A model generated the notes under the pieces. It had not been told where the DNA came from and ran no database searches. It saw nothing but the letters and a program-made list of their open reading frames with translations. From NCBI RefSeq assembly GCF_029784165.1, contig NC_073695.1, forward strand, positions 104,526,255 through 104,590,254: a DNA stretch of 64,000 bases, in the 5' to 3' direction. The position numbers and the translations under genes were made by a program. The DNA comes from Wyeomyia smithii (Eukaryota > Arthropoda > Insecta > Diptera > Culicidae). How positions within the stretch are numbered: the stretch's first letter is position 1; every line of letters begins with the position of its first letter. Below are positions 10,371-22,434 of the stretch, in pieces.

Positions 10371-11559
10371 TCGAGGATGTTGTCATTTCGATTGAAACCA
10401 ATCATTTCAAACGATTTGTTATTTGACTTTGATCATATCCTATGGCCGATTCGTCGTGCATTTGCAGTTTTTGAACACTTCGCAAGGAATTAATGAATTT
10501 GGAACGTTTAATTAGTACGATACCACATTTAATTTATGTTGATGCTACATATATCGATCAAAGCAGGTATAGTTTTAAATAGTCTTTGAATTTCTTGTCT
10601 TTCCATAACTTTTGAGCCACATATCAGGTTGCTATGAAGTTTGTTATTTGTGAGTTTGAGACAGTTCGTATGACACTAGTCATGTTCAAATGAGTCATAT
10701 AATCTTTGAGATAATAGACTTTCGTTGTTTTGTTAACAATTTAATACATAACGGTTGCTTAAGTTCGATTATAATCAAATGAAATGGGAACGTATAGGGC
10801 AGCCAAACTTTAAAACCACGTGTTCAATCATAATTCTTCAGTTAATCCTCAACTAGCCCGCTCATCTGATATCAATATTGATCAAATCGGTTGTGTAGTT
10901 ACTGAGATAATGAAGTTTCGTGATTTTCACATTTCAGTATATTACAGATGAAGTTACAGTCCGATTACAGTAAAATTCAATAGGGTGTTATGAGGCAGCT
11001 AGACCTTTCATTTGACACTAATTTTGTGGGAATCGGGTCAGCCATCTCTGAGAAAAGTGAGTGAGTCCAAGTAGTCTTCGGAATATGTTCCTTTTCATAG
11101 CTGGATTTCACATTTTTAAACATAACAGTCAAAGTAATCCGATTGCAAAACAAATCAATAGGGTCTTATGGGGCAACTAGACCTTCCATTTGAAACTAAT
11201 TCTATGAAAATCGGTCCAGCCATCTCTGAGAAACATGAGTGAGATTAAACAGTCTTCAGAACACGTTTCTTTTCATAACTTTTGAACCACAAGTTCAATC
11301 TTTCATAAAATTCAAAAGTTAAGGGTTTTCTGGATAGCCCGTTCATTTGAGACCAATTTTGTTCAAATCGGTTGTGTAGATTTTGAGATAATGATGTTTC
11401 ATGATTTTTACATTTTGATACATAACCTCTAAACTAAAAATTCGATTACAATAAAATTCAATAGGGTCTTATGGGACAACAAGACCTTTCATTTGCAATT
11501 AATTTCATGAAAATCGGACCAGCCATCTCTGAGAAAAGTGAGTGAAAATAAAAATCTGC

Positions 11560-11600
11560 ACATACACACACACACACACATACACACACTCACTCATACA
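11560..11600 (+). repeat. CA microsatellite
   Basis: A run of CA/TACA dinucleotides at the 3' end of the composite repeat copy B. Confidence 0.85.
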
Positions 11601-12062
11601 GAAAATGCTCAGCTCGTCGAGCTGAGTCGATTGATATATGCCATTCGGCCATTCGGCCCTTTGGAACACTTTTATACTTTCGGTTTTGCAAGTGATTGCT
11701 ATACCTTTCTAGGAGAAAGGCAAAACTTTAAGCTAATTAAACAACGCTTTTTCCTAAAGTTATTGAATTATATCATGTCAGACTATCAAATTAATCAATG
11801 TGTGTATTCCCTAACCTATTGCAAGAAATTAACATGAGACAGGCTGTCTTAATTCTACGTTAAACTTACGGTCATGTTTCGTACGCAACCTCTTCAACTT
11901 TGTTTTGCCATTTTTACCATTTACTTGTACACGAGCGCTGCATGACTATCCTTATGATTTTGTGTGTTATATTATACTTTTGTTACCCTATGGGACGAAA
12001 CCTATTTTAGGCAGTTTATGGAGTCAAAATTGAGACAAAATACTTGTAAGGTAAAATACAAA

Positions 12063-12134
12063 CCCAAGCTTGGTTTTGGCTTTCTGTTATCAAGCTTTGT
12101 TTTTTCCATATAATGATTCCCCACCTTAATATTC
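12063..12134 (+). mobile_element. Solo end of the 13.2-kb foldback family
   Basis: The block running from TTGGCTTTCTGTTATCAAG-like sequence to ATTCCCCACCTTAAT closely matches the right terminus of the element at 13212-14105. Only this end is present, so it is a truncated copy. Confidence 0.6.
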
Positions 12135-12392
12135 AGTCATTAGGTACAAACGTAAAATTGTTCGACATTCAAATTATTAAAAGAAATACTAAAATCGATT
12201 ATTTATACGAAGCCTGGTTCTCTGTTTGACCTGATTTTGTTCCATCCACGTATCATAAAATTGCTTCCTAACTTTGAACAAGAAGAAAAGTTTTTGTTTT
12301 ACTCACACAATATCGAAGGAATACAAAAACTGAGTTCCTGTCAGTACTGACTTGTGGACCAGTTTTAATGATACGTTGTTCAAGAAGTGCCT

Positions 12393-12618
12393 CAAGCAAA
12401 CCCTCACAGCTGGTCTCGAGGTACGATGCTGGCTTAACAAGCCAGTCGTCGTAGGTTCGAGTCTCGACTCGGGAGAGACTGTTACTGTCAGTAGGATCGT
12501 AGCGCCTAGCCCTGCAATTGTCTGTACACTGAACAGTTGGCTGCGAAGTTAGTGTATAATAAACAGAAGGTCGAGTTCCAAATTGGAATGTAGCACCAAG
12601 GCTTTGATATGCTTTGCT
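12393..12618 (+). mobile_element. tRNA-derived SINE (Feilai-like)
   Basis: About 226 bp flanked by a 17-bp target duplication, TTGTTCAAGAAGTGCCT at 12376-12392 and the same with one mismatch at 12619-12635. It contains near-consensus RNA polymerase III boxes: A box TGGCTTAACAA (12430-12440) and B box GGTTCGAGTCT (12454-12464). The tRNA-unrelated body includes AATAAACAGAAGGTCGAG, and the 3' end is a short CTTTG-type tail. The organisation is that of the mosquito Feilai SINE; the name is from memory of the family, not a search. Confidence 0.85.
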
Positions 12619-12639
12619 TTGTTCAAGAAGTGTCTAACA

Positions 12640-13205
12640 CAAAATTTGAGAACTTTGGTATTTTTCGTAGAAACAAGTATTTGAATAAATCTTTATTGTT
12701 TGTAAATGTGTTTTGCAAAATCAGCATCCTTTTTATTCAAAAATGTCAAGTACCTGATATTAACAGTTCCATTCCACTTATCACAGCCCACTTAACCGCG
12801 CGGCCAATTATCGAAGACGGTGTTCATAACCGGATTGGCAATTTTGGTTCATTTTGTAGTAAGCGGTATGAATATTTTAACCTTGCATACACTAACTATT
12901 CAGTACACTTCACTTTTACCTAGGTATAGGAGATCATTTGCATAAATTAACTAAATAAAATGCGGTGCGGTTTGATAGTTGATCGGTGAAAGAAGATTCA
13001 CAAAAAGGTTATGGCACAGCGTACAGAACTTTTGTATGCAAGGTTAGGTAAGTTTGACGTTTATTTATTCATATTAAAGTTGCTAAATTCGGTCATTGAT
13101 CAATGAAAAATCATGATTTATTGCACATAGTTTTGTAAAATTTAAGTTATCATTCATTCATATCATTCTATTCGAAGTAAGATGCCACAACAAATAAAAT
13201 GCTTA
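12640..13205. other. Unannotated AT-rich sequence
   Basis: No coding similarity or repeat boundary recognised. Confidence 0.4.
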
Positions 13206-13211
13206 TGCACA

Positions 13212-14105
13212 TTAGGGTGGGGAAAAATGATCGATTTTCCAGAACCAAGTTTTTTTTTCTTCCTTTTGGGGCCCCAAACAACCCCAAACATACCGGAAGT
13301 CGATTGGTTTTGTCTCCGCTTGGTGCATTGCATTTCAAATTTGTATGTAAATTTATATGGGAAACCCTACTTTTTTGCATTTACCTTTCTAGAGAGCTCA
13401 ATAATGATCTAATAATACACTACATTATGTAAAAGTATAGTATTTAAGATGCCTAACAACTTTGGCACTGAAGGCACTGAAGAGCTAGGATGTCCCTAAG
13501 AAGAGCTATAGCTGTTCAAAGTTGAGTATGTCGATTTAAATGCAGAAAATCTTGTTTTCTGCCAACATCACCAATGTACCGGCACCAGTAGAATTCCCAT
13601 CAGAAATAACCTGTCGTAACGAGTTTATACACTCAGCTGGATCAAACAAACAAATTCAGGTCAATATTCTAGGCGTAGGTAGAATCTACAACGTGTTTCA
13701 GAGGTTACTTTTGATGGAAATCTGACTGACGCCAGTACACTGGCAGTGTTGGCAGAAAAAAAAATTTGCAGCATAAATTTCGACATATTCATGCTTTAGT
13801 ATTTTTTTGAAACACCTTAGTGTCTTCGGCCAAGTTGTTGGGCATCGAAAACCCTACCATTTGAAGTCATGAAACCTATGGTTTGAGCCATTTTGAGCTC
13901 TTTAGAATGGAAAATGCAAAAAAAGTTGGTTTTTCCATATAAATCTCCATATAAATTTGAAATGCAATGCGCCAAGCGGAGACAAAACCAATCGACTTCC
14001 GATAAGTTTAGGATTGTTTGGGGCCCCAAATAGAACAAAAAAAACTTGGCTCTGGCTTTCTGTTATCAAGTTTTGTTTTTTCCATATAACGATTCCCCAC
14101 CCTAA
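13212..14105. mobile_element. Foldback element with ~200-bp terminal inverted repeats
   Basis: The left arm (13212 to about 13395) and right arm (about 13895 to 14105) are inverted copies beginning TTAGGGTGGGGAA and sharing GGGGCCCCAAACAA and CGATTGGTTTTGTCTCCGC. The right arm has an extra segment near its tip. TGCACA flanks both ends (13206-13211, 14106-14111), a probable 6-bp target duplication. The interior (13400-13890) has no recognisable coding sequence. Superfamily not assigned. Confidence 0.75.
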
Positions 14106-14139
14106 TGCACATATTCTGGAAATGTCAACAAATGCAAAA

Positions 14140-17100
14140 TAAGCGTTGGTAAACGGCTGGGCAATGCGTACCAGCAGTACACCCGTATTAGTTGGCATAA
14201 AATAAACCCCAGTGTGGTCCATAGCATAATGCCCAGCAACTCCTATCCCTACCTCCACGTGGTACCGACTGGGATACGAGCAACCAAGGGAAGATCGGTT
14301 AACCGGTGGGAACTTGGTCGTATGCTGACAGGGAAGGGGGAGTTGTTCTCCTTGGAGAGCAGCCTGAGCGTCTGTTCCCCAGGTCATGGGCGGCTCAAAC
14401 AGCGACTGATCCGGAGCGGACGGCTGAACTATGAAATGCGGTGTCTCGCCAGCTACACCCAAGACGGCAGCCCCGTCGCGAGACTAGGCATCGCAGCCCT
14501 AGTAAGGCAGCATGCTGAAAATAAACATACTACGAACAATCCAGAGAATGATACGAATCGGAACAATCGGTATAGACCTAGGCAAACGAGAAAGGACAAC
14601 GATTGGAAACTTGGTACTTGGAATGTTAGGACTCTGCTCGAACCGGCACGCGTGGGCATCTTGGCCAGAGAGCTACGAAAGGCAAAAGTGGAGGTAGCAG
14701 CCATACAAGAGGTGCGTTGGCCTAAAACCGGGGAACGTGAATTCCGGGCGGTCGATCTGACCGTGGGCACTTCTTTCAAGTATCACATCTACTACAGCGG
14801 CGGCGATAGAGCGGAACGAGGCGTCGGTTTCGTACTACTTGGAAACCAAATGAAGCGTGTTATTAGGTGGAGGCCTATTAATGACCGTCTATGCGTATTG
14901 AGGATCAAGGGCAGATTCTTCAATTACAGCCTTATCAACGTGTACGCGCCGACAAACGATAAAACCGATGACGTAAAGGAGGAGTTCTATGAGCTCCTCG
15001 AGAAAACGTATGGAGAGTGCCCACAACACGATATAAAGATCGTCATCGGAGATACGAACGCACAAGTCGGACGAGAGGAGTTCTTTCGTCCCGTTATTGG
15101 TAGGGAAAGCCTTCACTCTACCACCAACGACAACGGCTTGAGGCTAGTGAACTTCGCCGCGGCCATCTGTAGCACCCATTTTGCACGTCTGAATATTCGG
15201 AAGCACACCTAGAGACACCCCAATGGAGAGGCCTGCTCCCAGATCGACCACATGCTGATCGACGGCCGGCACTTCTCAGACGTCATAGAGGTGCGGTCCT
15301 TTCGAGGGCCAAACATCGACTCGGATCACTATTTCGTGGTAGGCAAGATTCGCGCTCGGTTGTCCAATGTATTTAAATCGAGATCGGCGAGGAAGATACG
15401 TCAGGACATCCAGAGGTTATCAGCGGAAGGAGTTGCTGCAGAGTATACTCGGAAAGTTGATAGACGGATCGGTGGACCAGCTGGAGTGGACCTGAACGAG
15501 CAGTGGAAGCACATCCATGATGCGGTCAGCGAAACAGCGCGAGAGGTGATAGGCATGACAACGGGAACCACGCGTAGTGGGTGGTTCGATGCTGAGTGCC
15601 TAGAGGTGACGGAGGAGAAGAATCGAGCCTACGCCAACACGTTAGTAGCAGCTAATCGTGTAACGCGTCAGATGCGGGAGAAATACCGGGAGGCAAGAGC
15701 TGCCGAAAAGAGGCTTCATCGCCGTAAGAAACGTGATCACTACGATTGCGTCCTCGCGGAGGCGGAGAATTGCTTCACCAGGCACGACACGAGGAGTTTC
15801 TATAGAACGATCAACGGAATCAGGAACCGGACCGTGCCAGTACCTGCCATGTGCAATGACAGAGAGGGGAACCTGATTACCGATAAATCGCAGGTGGCCA
15901 GGCGTTGGAAGCAACATTTCGAAGTGGTATTGAACGGCGAGGAAGGGAGGAGAGTCGTCGAGGGGAACAGGATAGAAATTGGGGAGGACGGACAAGCTGT
16001 GGACCCACCAACATTGGACGAGGTGAAGAATGCTTGCAAAGAGCTAAAAAACAACAAAGCCGCTGGGAAGGACGGCTTACCGGCCGAACTTTTCAACTTT
16101 TCAGGGGCTGTGTAGTGCAATTCACAAGATTATCCTAAGGGTATGGTCTGAGGAACAACTACCTACGGACTGGTCGGAAGGACTCATATGCCCTATCTAC
16201 AAGAAGGGACATAGACTCGAGTGCAGTAATTATCGAGGCATAACCCTCCTCAATTCCGCTTACAAAATTCTCTCCCGTATCTTGTTCCAGCGACTGAGGC
16301 CGTTGCAGGAAGCCTTTGTTGGAGAATACCAATGCGGTTTTCGAGTGGGGCGATCTACAACGGACCAGATGTTCCGGCGACAGATCCTCGACAAGTTTCG
16401 AGAACACAACCTGCAGACACATCATCTGTTTATAGACTTTCGAGCGGCGTACGATACAGTGAAACGCAACGAGCTGTGGCAAATAAAGCTAGAACATGGT
16501 TTCCCAACTAAACTGATTAAACTGATACGTGCGACGCTCGACGGTTTCACATCATGCGTCAGGACAGCGGGCGAATTTTCGGCCCCTTTTTCGACGTTAA
16601 ATGGTCTGAACCAAGGTGACGGGCTCTCGAACTTGCTGTTCAACATAGCTTTGGAAGGTGCGATACGAAGGGCAGGTGTGCAGAGGAGCGGCACCATCAT
16701 CACTAAGTCTCACATGCTTCTGGGCTTTGCGGACGACATTGATATAATTGGTGTTAATCGTAGAGCAGTTAAGGAGGCCTTTACGGCTCTCAAAAGGGAA
16801 GCTGCGAGGATTGGGCTCACCATAAACACTGCCAAAACGAAGTACATGGTGGCTGGCAGAGAGCGTGGTAGTTCTACGGGTGTTGGTGCTGCGGTGGAGA
16901 TGGATGGGGATACTTTCGAAGTGGTCGACGAATTTATTCATCTTGGTACTCTCGTGACATGTGACAACGAGGTGAGCCGCGAGGTGAAGAGGCGGATTGC
17001 GGCGGCGAATAGGGCTTATTACGGATTGGCCAGCTTAGGTCCCGTAGCCTACAGATCCGTACGAAATTTGCGCTCTATAGGACTCTGATCCTCCCGGTGG

Positions 17101-17554
17101 CGCTCTACGGACATGAATCGTGGACGTGGAAGGAGGCCGATCGACGAGCGCTTGGGGTCCTCGAGCGTAGAATCCTGCGATTAATACTCGGAGGCAAACT
17201 AGAGAACGGGGTCTGGCGCAGGCGCATGAATCACGAGCTGTACGAAGTATACAAACACGCTGATATTGTCAAGCTGATGAAACACGGCAGGTTACAGTGG
17301 GCTGGCCATGTAGCACGGATGGCGGATGAGCGACCGGCAAAGATAATATTTAGTAGAGAACCGGATAGAGGCCGACGACTTCGAGGCAGACCGCGCATGC
17401 GCTGGATGTGTGCTGTCGACGAGGATGCCAGAGCAGCGGGTGTAAGGGGAGACTGGAGAGTAGCAGCCCAAGACCGAGTTTTGTGGAGACGTATTCTGGA
17501 TTCGGCATAGGATCCTTATGATCTGTCGCCATAAAAGTAAATTAAGTAAGTAAG
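14140..17554 (+). pseudogene. RTE-clade non-LTR retrotransposon (JAM1-like), broken
   Basis: Nearly full-length RTE element encoding apurinic-type endonuclease then reverse transcriptase. The endonuclease begins near 14595 (GTWNVRTL, then IQEVRWP, VYAPTND and VIGDTNAQ); the IDSDHYF block is at about 15315. Reverse transcriptase motifs include CGFRVGRSTTDQ, FIDFRAAYDTV, LNQGDGLS and the catalytic FADD at 16726-16737. A C-terminal domain (ALYGHESWTW, GRLQWAGHVARM) ends at 17510. The frame is broken by TAG at 15210-15212 (a Trp position), a frameshift at about 16090-16107 and another at about 17045-17072, so it is inactive. The 3' end carries short TAAG-type repeats (17544-17554), typical of RTE tails. 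The 5' boundary is approximate. Confidence 0.9.
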
Positions 17555-20500
17555 GCCTTTTTCAAGCGAGTTGTTTCAAGAGCTTTAATGTCATACAAAA
17601 TAAGACTAAAAATAGCTCTTAAAAGAGCTTTATGACCTGATATAAGAAAAAAAGAGCTTTATGACTTGACATGATCACATGAATCATATAACATAATCGA
17701 AATACGTCTACTCTAATAGAAACTAAAATTACAGAGATGATATCGTATTTCGAATAAGATTCTAACCCACGACCATCTGCTTGACAAAGCGGACTACGCA
17801 GCTCCCTACGAGTACTAACCTATTTAGTTATATTTATAACTTTTTATGCTCTTATATAGATAGAACAAAAAATATAATAGTAATAATTTCCAAACACATC
17901 CCCACCGTGTACAAAAGCTTCACTCGAGGCCACTGCGCTAAAGATCTATCATAACGCTAATGTTTACATTCGAACAATCTATATACTAGTGCAAGGAACG
18001 TAACTTCTTTGCTACAAGATAGTAACGAATCTTCTCGATCTGATTGTTGCCAACTTAGCGTAAGAAGCGTTTTGAATTTATGTTAGATGTCTATCGGTTC
18101 AGCATTGTAAATTAGAAAAAAGTTAATGCTAGTTCCAGAATAAAATCAACTTGTATTGGTAATCATTGATCACTTTATGGTTGTTACAACCCGAATCGTG
18201 CATTAAATTTCAAATTAGCGCACGTTATCAATTTTTTATATATTGATGAAACTCTGGTACAAAAATTATGAAAAATAATGTTTTTGTAATGTTAATGTGC
18301 ATATCAAAAGCTCGCTAGACAATTTCTCGTTATGTAAATTCTTAAATAAAGTACAAGTCTTACTAACCAGTCCAAAAACTCAACTAAACATTTTTTACAA
18401 CTTTTTTGGTCGAACGAGATTACTCAACATATTTTCGATGTAGTATACACTTGCTATTGAATATTTTACTTTAAAGCATTGTAAGCCAACAATGGTCATT
18501 ACCATATCTAAATTCATCACCAAAAATCTTGTCAGTGATCATTGCTGGATAAACAGATAGCTTACAGACGTTTTCTTTCCCACGAACACATTTGCCTAGT
18601 AGCCGTCATGCTGTAGGTGAAAAAATTCAACACTTTCGAGACATTTGAACTGAGGCGTGCCACTAAGGTATGCCCACGATAAAAACCTATTACTCGGCAT
18701 TGATGACATGATGAGAGTAAAATTAATATTCAAAATCATATCCAGAGATCACCTGAGGGCTGTTTGAGTGTTTAATTTTAAATCGTTCATTTGTTAGTTA
18801 TTCACCTTTTTGATGTCCGTAGCGTTCAGTATCTCACTAGAGGCTTGTGTTTCGTTAATTTACTAATATTTTCATTATTAACTTCTCATAACTTCATTAA
18901 AAAAATGTTTTTGATCTGAATACTAAGGATTTCATCAGCGATGGTCTATTTTTGGAAAAAAACATTATACTTGATTTACATCTTACGGAACAACCAGAAT
19001 AGAACTAGAGTATACATAAAAACTTCCCCGCACTGCTTAGGCAGCTAAGGCATACTTAGAGCTCTTTACTCTAGGACAGATTACAAACTTTTGATGCGCG
19101 TCGAGTGTTTCAAATACATGCTACCATAGAGCATTTTCACGTCAAATAACAAAACTATCGGTCACAGTTTTTTCTGATCAGCATTAGGGGCTGTTCCTAA
19201 ACCACGTGGTCATGTTTTGATCACTTTTTATACCCTCCGTACCCCCCGTGGTCTTTCGTTGTCTCTTGGCTCTTGGTAAATTTCAAAATTTACGCAACAT
19301 TTATGCATTACATCTTATTTTTAGCAATCTCTGCCGAATTTCGACATTATGAATTAAATCAATATTCATTTCTTAATAGGGGACTTGTAAAAAAATATGA
19401 ATTATCTCCAAATTGAAAAAAAAAAAGAATAATGATGATTGTCTGCTGAAGGAAAAAAAAATGTCAGCCATGCTAAACTATACTGCATCAAAACTTTGCC
19501 CCAGTTGTGTATTGCATTAACCTTCAAATCAACTTGGATTCACACCAAAATTGAATATTTTTGCATTATATTTTCCATACATAAGTTTTTGTTGCGTCTT
19601 CATAGAAACTAAAATAGAACAAAAAGAGATCTTCTATGAAACAGAAATCCTCCGAAAATATCAACCTAGCAAAAAAGTTATTGGAATCAAATATATCATT
19701 CGTGCGACGGTGAATGGATTAAACCCATTCATTTCAGAAAAAAAGTCACGATAAAAAAGCAACCGCCCGTTTATTGCTCAATTTCGTTCATCGCGATACG
19801 CCCATTCAGGCCGTCGGCTCACACACGAGTTTTTCAGCACATGGCGAATGACTGGTTAAGGCTAAAAACCTTAACTTTTAGGTTTATGATAGTCGAAATT
19901 GGCAAACCTACATGTATTTATACCACACGGTTCAAACGGAATCGCTAATGACAACAGCCATAGTTTCCTGTGCATGACAAATGTCACCGAAGTATGCCAG
20001 CGTGGAAAAAAATCGTCACAGCTAATGCTGTTGCGTAATGTACATCATCGAATTAGACGGTGGAAGACGTGCGCTGATTTGACGATCGTCACTTCGATAA
20101 CCAAGTGGTCTATAAAAAACGGTAATCAATTTGTCGTAAGGTTTTGAAGACCTTTAGAAAAGCGTGCAATCTAAAAGTTGAGTAATTCCTTAAGTACGTT
20201 CTCTAAATCGTTAAGGTGCTTGGTCTGGCTACGTTGATTTTACTAGCCAAAAAAATAGTAGAATTATTACATTTACAATTGAAATAAGTAATATAGAAAA
20301 ACTTATTTTAATAACTACCACAAACGTAACCACAAAAAATTGTCAAGTTTAAACAATCGCGTGGCTGCTGTTAACTCAAAACTTATCACTTCTTCTGATT
20401 ACTGGTCTCAAGGCTCATAAAACGGTCATAAAATATGCTTTTTGTCTCCATTAAGAGAGATTTACGTTATCCGTAAAATCATAGCATTAGTCCCCATACA

Positions 20501-20558
20501 ATTGTTATATTGTTTGAAGATGTTTTCTGTTGAGGACAATTTTTGGAGGAAAAATCCG
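17555..20558. other. Unannotated AT-rich sequence
   Basis: No gene recognised. A motif AAAGAGCTTTATGAC is repeated at about 17625 and 17651. A segment near 19188-19260 (GGGGCTGTTCCTAAACCACG) looks like the end of a common dispersed repeat, but no partner end was found. Confidence 0.4.
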
Positions 20559-22434
20559 CACGCCGTGTCAGAATCGACTTATTATGCAACTTCAATGCAC
20601 CTCGGATTTTTCTTCACCAAAAGTTAGTTTAGGGTCCAAGCTTTCAAATGAAAGTGGTTTTAAAATATTCTATCGGGGGGAACTAAAATAAAATGAGTTT
20701 GATTTTTTTCCCTTTTTCCATAATTTTTGCCCGTATACGGAGACGCTTAATACATTGCAACCATATGTTGCAATGTATTTAACGTATTTATTGTAACGAT
20801 ATAAACCGTGTCTGTATGAGTGTGTGTGTGTATGTGTAGATAAGTGAGAGAGAGAGAGCGGGAAGGGGGGGGGGGAGGGGAATGAATAAGGGAGAAACTG
20901 TGTAGTGTAGTAGTGTGTACAATATGATTTTTATCGATAGGAAAAGAATAATACAAAATGTTTATGATAATGTATTTTTTTTACTGTGGTTCCATATAAA
21001 GTGATGGCGACAATAATAAATACACATGCAGTGTTGGTTATTTTCCAGATTTGCGCACTGATTTTAGTTGTTGTATAATGTTCTGCTGATATCTTCCATG
21101 CGTTTTAGGAACTTAATGATTCGTCCATGTTTTAACAGAATCATGGTGAATAGTTAGTGTTTCGAACACCATCCAAGTCCTTCATTTGCTGCAACTCAGT
21201 TACATTGAATTTTGGAGTATCTTCGAATCTTCGGGGTTATTAGATATCCTTAAGCCAACCAACTTTCGCAAAAATAATTGATGAATTTGCGATATCCATA
21301 TATAAGCTCTGTTGCGAAGCTTGACAATAAAGAAGGCATTGGGTTTGGTAAAGCCGGCTCACGAAAATAAACCACGGTTTTTTGAGTGTCCTTAAACTGA
21401 TCGTTCGCTTGAAACCAAGTTTACCATAACATCACGATTTTTTTGGATATGATATATATTCTGGTTTCGATCTATGTCAATGTATTCATTGTATAAATTT
21501 TGCATTACGCGTTTCACAAATTTGTTGTGCAAAATTCGAACAAAAGTTGTGAAGGATTTCGTGCTAGCTCGATCAGACATTGGCAGCACCCTATCAAAAT
21601 TCAATAAACCTTCATGAGTGTGTAGGCTTTACTACCCAAAGCAACTTTGCATATTTTTAGAAATGAAGAAGTGACTGTGAGATAAAGAAAACATGAGTTT
21701 GAGTCTGAACTTTTATCGGAAAGTATTGGCGGAATAGAATTCGAGATTCTAAAAAAATAATAGAAACCAAAATTTAATTAAAATTTGATAGAAGGTCATT
21801 TCAGTTTCCTTTTATTTATTTAAAATATGTTTTTCAGATAGACAATTAAGTTGCCTTAAACTCTCCTGAACAAATCAAGTGGGCACTCTTAAAAAAAAGT
21901 GTCTCAAGAAACACTTTAGTGACTTGAACTTTTCCGTGGACGGTTAGGTTTTCCCCTCAAATTAGTGAAACTTACCATCGATCATTTGTTAACTTGTTTC
22001 GAATGGTCTTCGAAACAACATGATGTTGAGGGTTCCCAGCCAGTATCGAAAGGTTTTGTAACTGTGTATTTTCGTTGCATTTATGCACTTTTTCAGGTCC
22101 TATTAGAACTAAACAATCATTGCAAGTTTTAGCGAACGAGTGCCCTTTTTATATGTTTCTTTCTTTCTCTCTCTTTCTCTCTCTCTATCTCTCTCACACA
22201 CACAAAAAATTCGTATAACGTTATCATGAGTTTCAATAAACCTAGTGTCTCCATAAATGGGCAAAAATTGTCGGAACATTAGGAAAAAATTCAAACTCGT
22301 TTTATTTTAGTTTTCCCCGAGAGAAAATTTTAAAACCACTTTCATTTGAAAGCTTGGACTCTAAACTAACTTTTGGTGAAGAAAAATCCGAGGTGCATTG
22401 AAGTTGCATAATAAGTCGATTCTGACACGGCGTG
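20559..22434. mobile_element. Non-autonomous DNA transposon with ~300-bp TIRs and 5-bp duplication
   Basis: Left arm 20559 to about 20880 and right arm about 22130-22434 are inverted copies starting CACGCCGTGTCAGAATCG, highly similar over the first ~150 bp and weaker inward to a microsatellite zone. ATCCG flanks both ends (20554-20558, 22435-22439). A 5-bp duplication with a terminal CAC is the pattern of Transib-type elements, but the next bases do not match their usual heptamer, so assignment is tentative. The 1.25-kb interior has only short ORFs with no known domain. Confidence 0.75.
20820..20880 (+). repeat. GT/GA microsatellite with poly-G run
   Basis: GT repeats, then AG repeats, then a run of ten or more G residues. 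The mirror arm carries the complementary CT/CA repeats at 22157-22205, showing that the microsatellite belongs to the terminal inverted repeat. Confidence 0.85.

Larger units (their letters stand above)
8474..10570 (+). mobile_element. Helitron-like non-autonomous segment inserted in the repeat
   Basis: The segment starts TCTATACATATAAAAATG right after an A, followed by a CTGTCTGTCTGTCT run and a conserved block (AACCGATCGGCGTGAAAATT). That start resembles the 5' termini of insect Helitrons, which begin with TC and insert between A and T. It then passes into a ~125-bp tandem array interrupted by a MITE. No replication-initiator or helicase ORF is present, and the 3' CTRR end with hairpin could not be fixed, so the right boundary is set only by where the surrounding repeat resumes. 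Confidence 0.45.
8330..11735 (+). repeat. Composite dispersed repeat, copy B (interrupted)
   Basis: The 5' block (CACCTAGCGGTCAGACCCAG at about 8359) matches copy A. The family sequence then stops near 8473 and resumes at about 10575 with several diverged modules carrying the CAATAGGG and CATCTCTGAGAAA motifs (10920-11065, 11130-11245, 11430-11545). The copy keeps a 3' end absent from copy A: a CA microsatellite, a palindrome AGCTCGTCGAGCT, and a short hairpin CCTTTCTAGGAGAAAGG ending near 11731. The gap 8474-10570 is a later insertion. The superfamily is not recognised; there is no coding capacity. Confidence 0.65.

Noticed and set aside
13902..14462. 186-codon minus-strand ORF
   Set aside because: It spans the foldback arm and the antisense of the RTE 5' end; no domain.
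17752..17815. tRNA gene or SINE on the minus strand
   Set aside because: Only a poor B-box-like GGTTAGAATCT and no cloverleaf that I can fold; kept as a possible ancient relic only.
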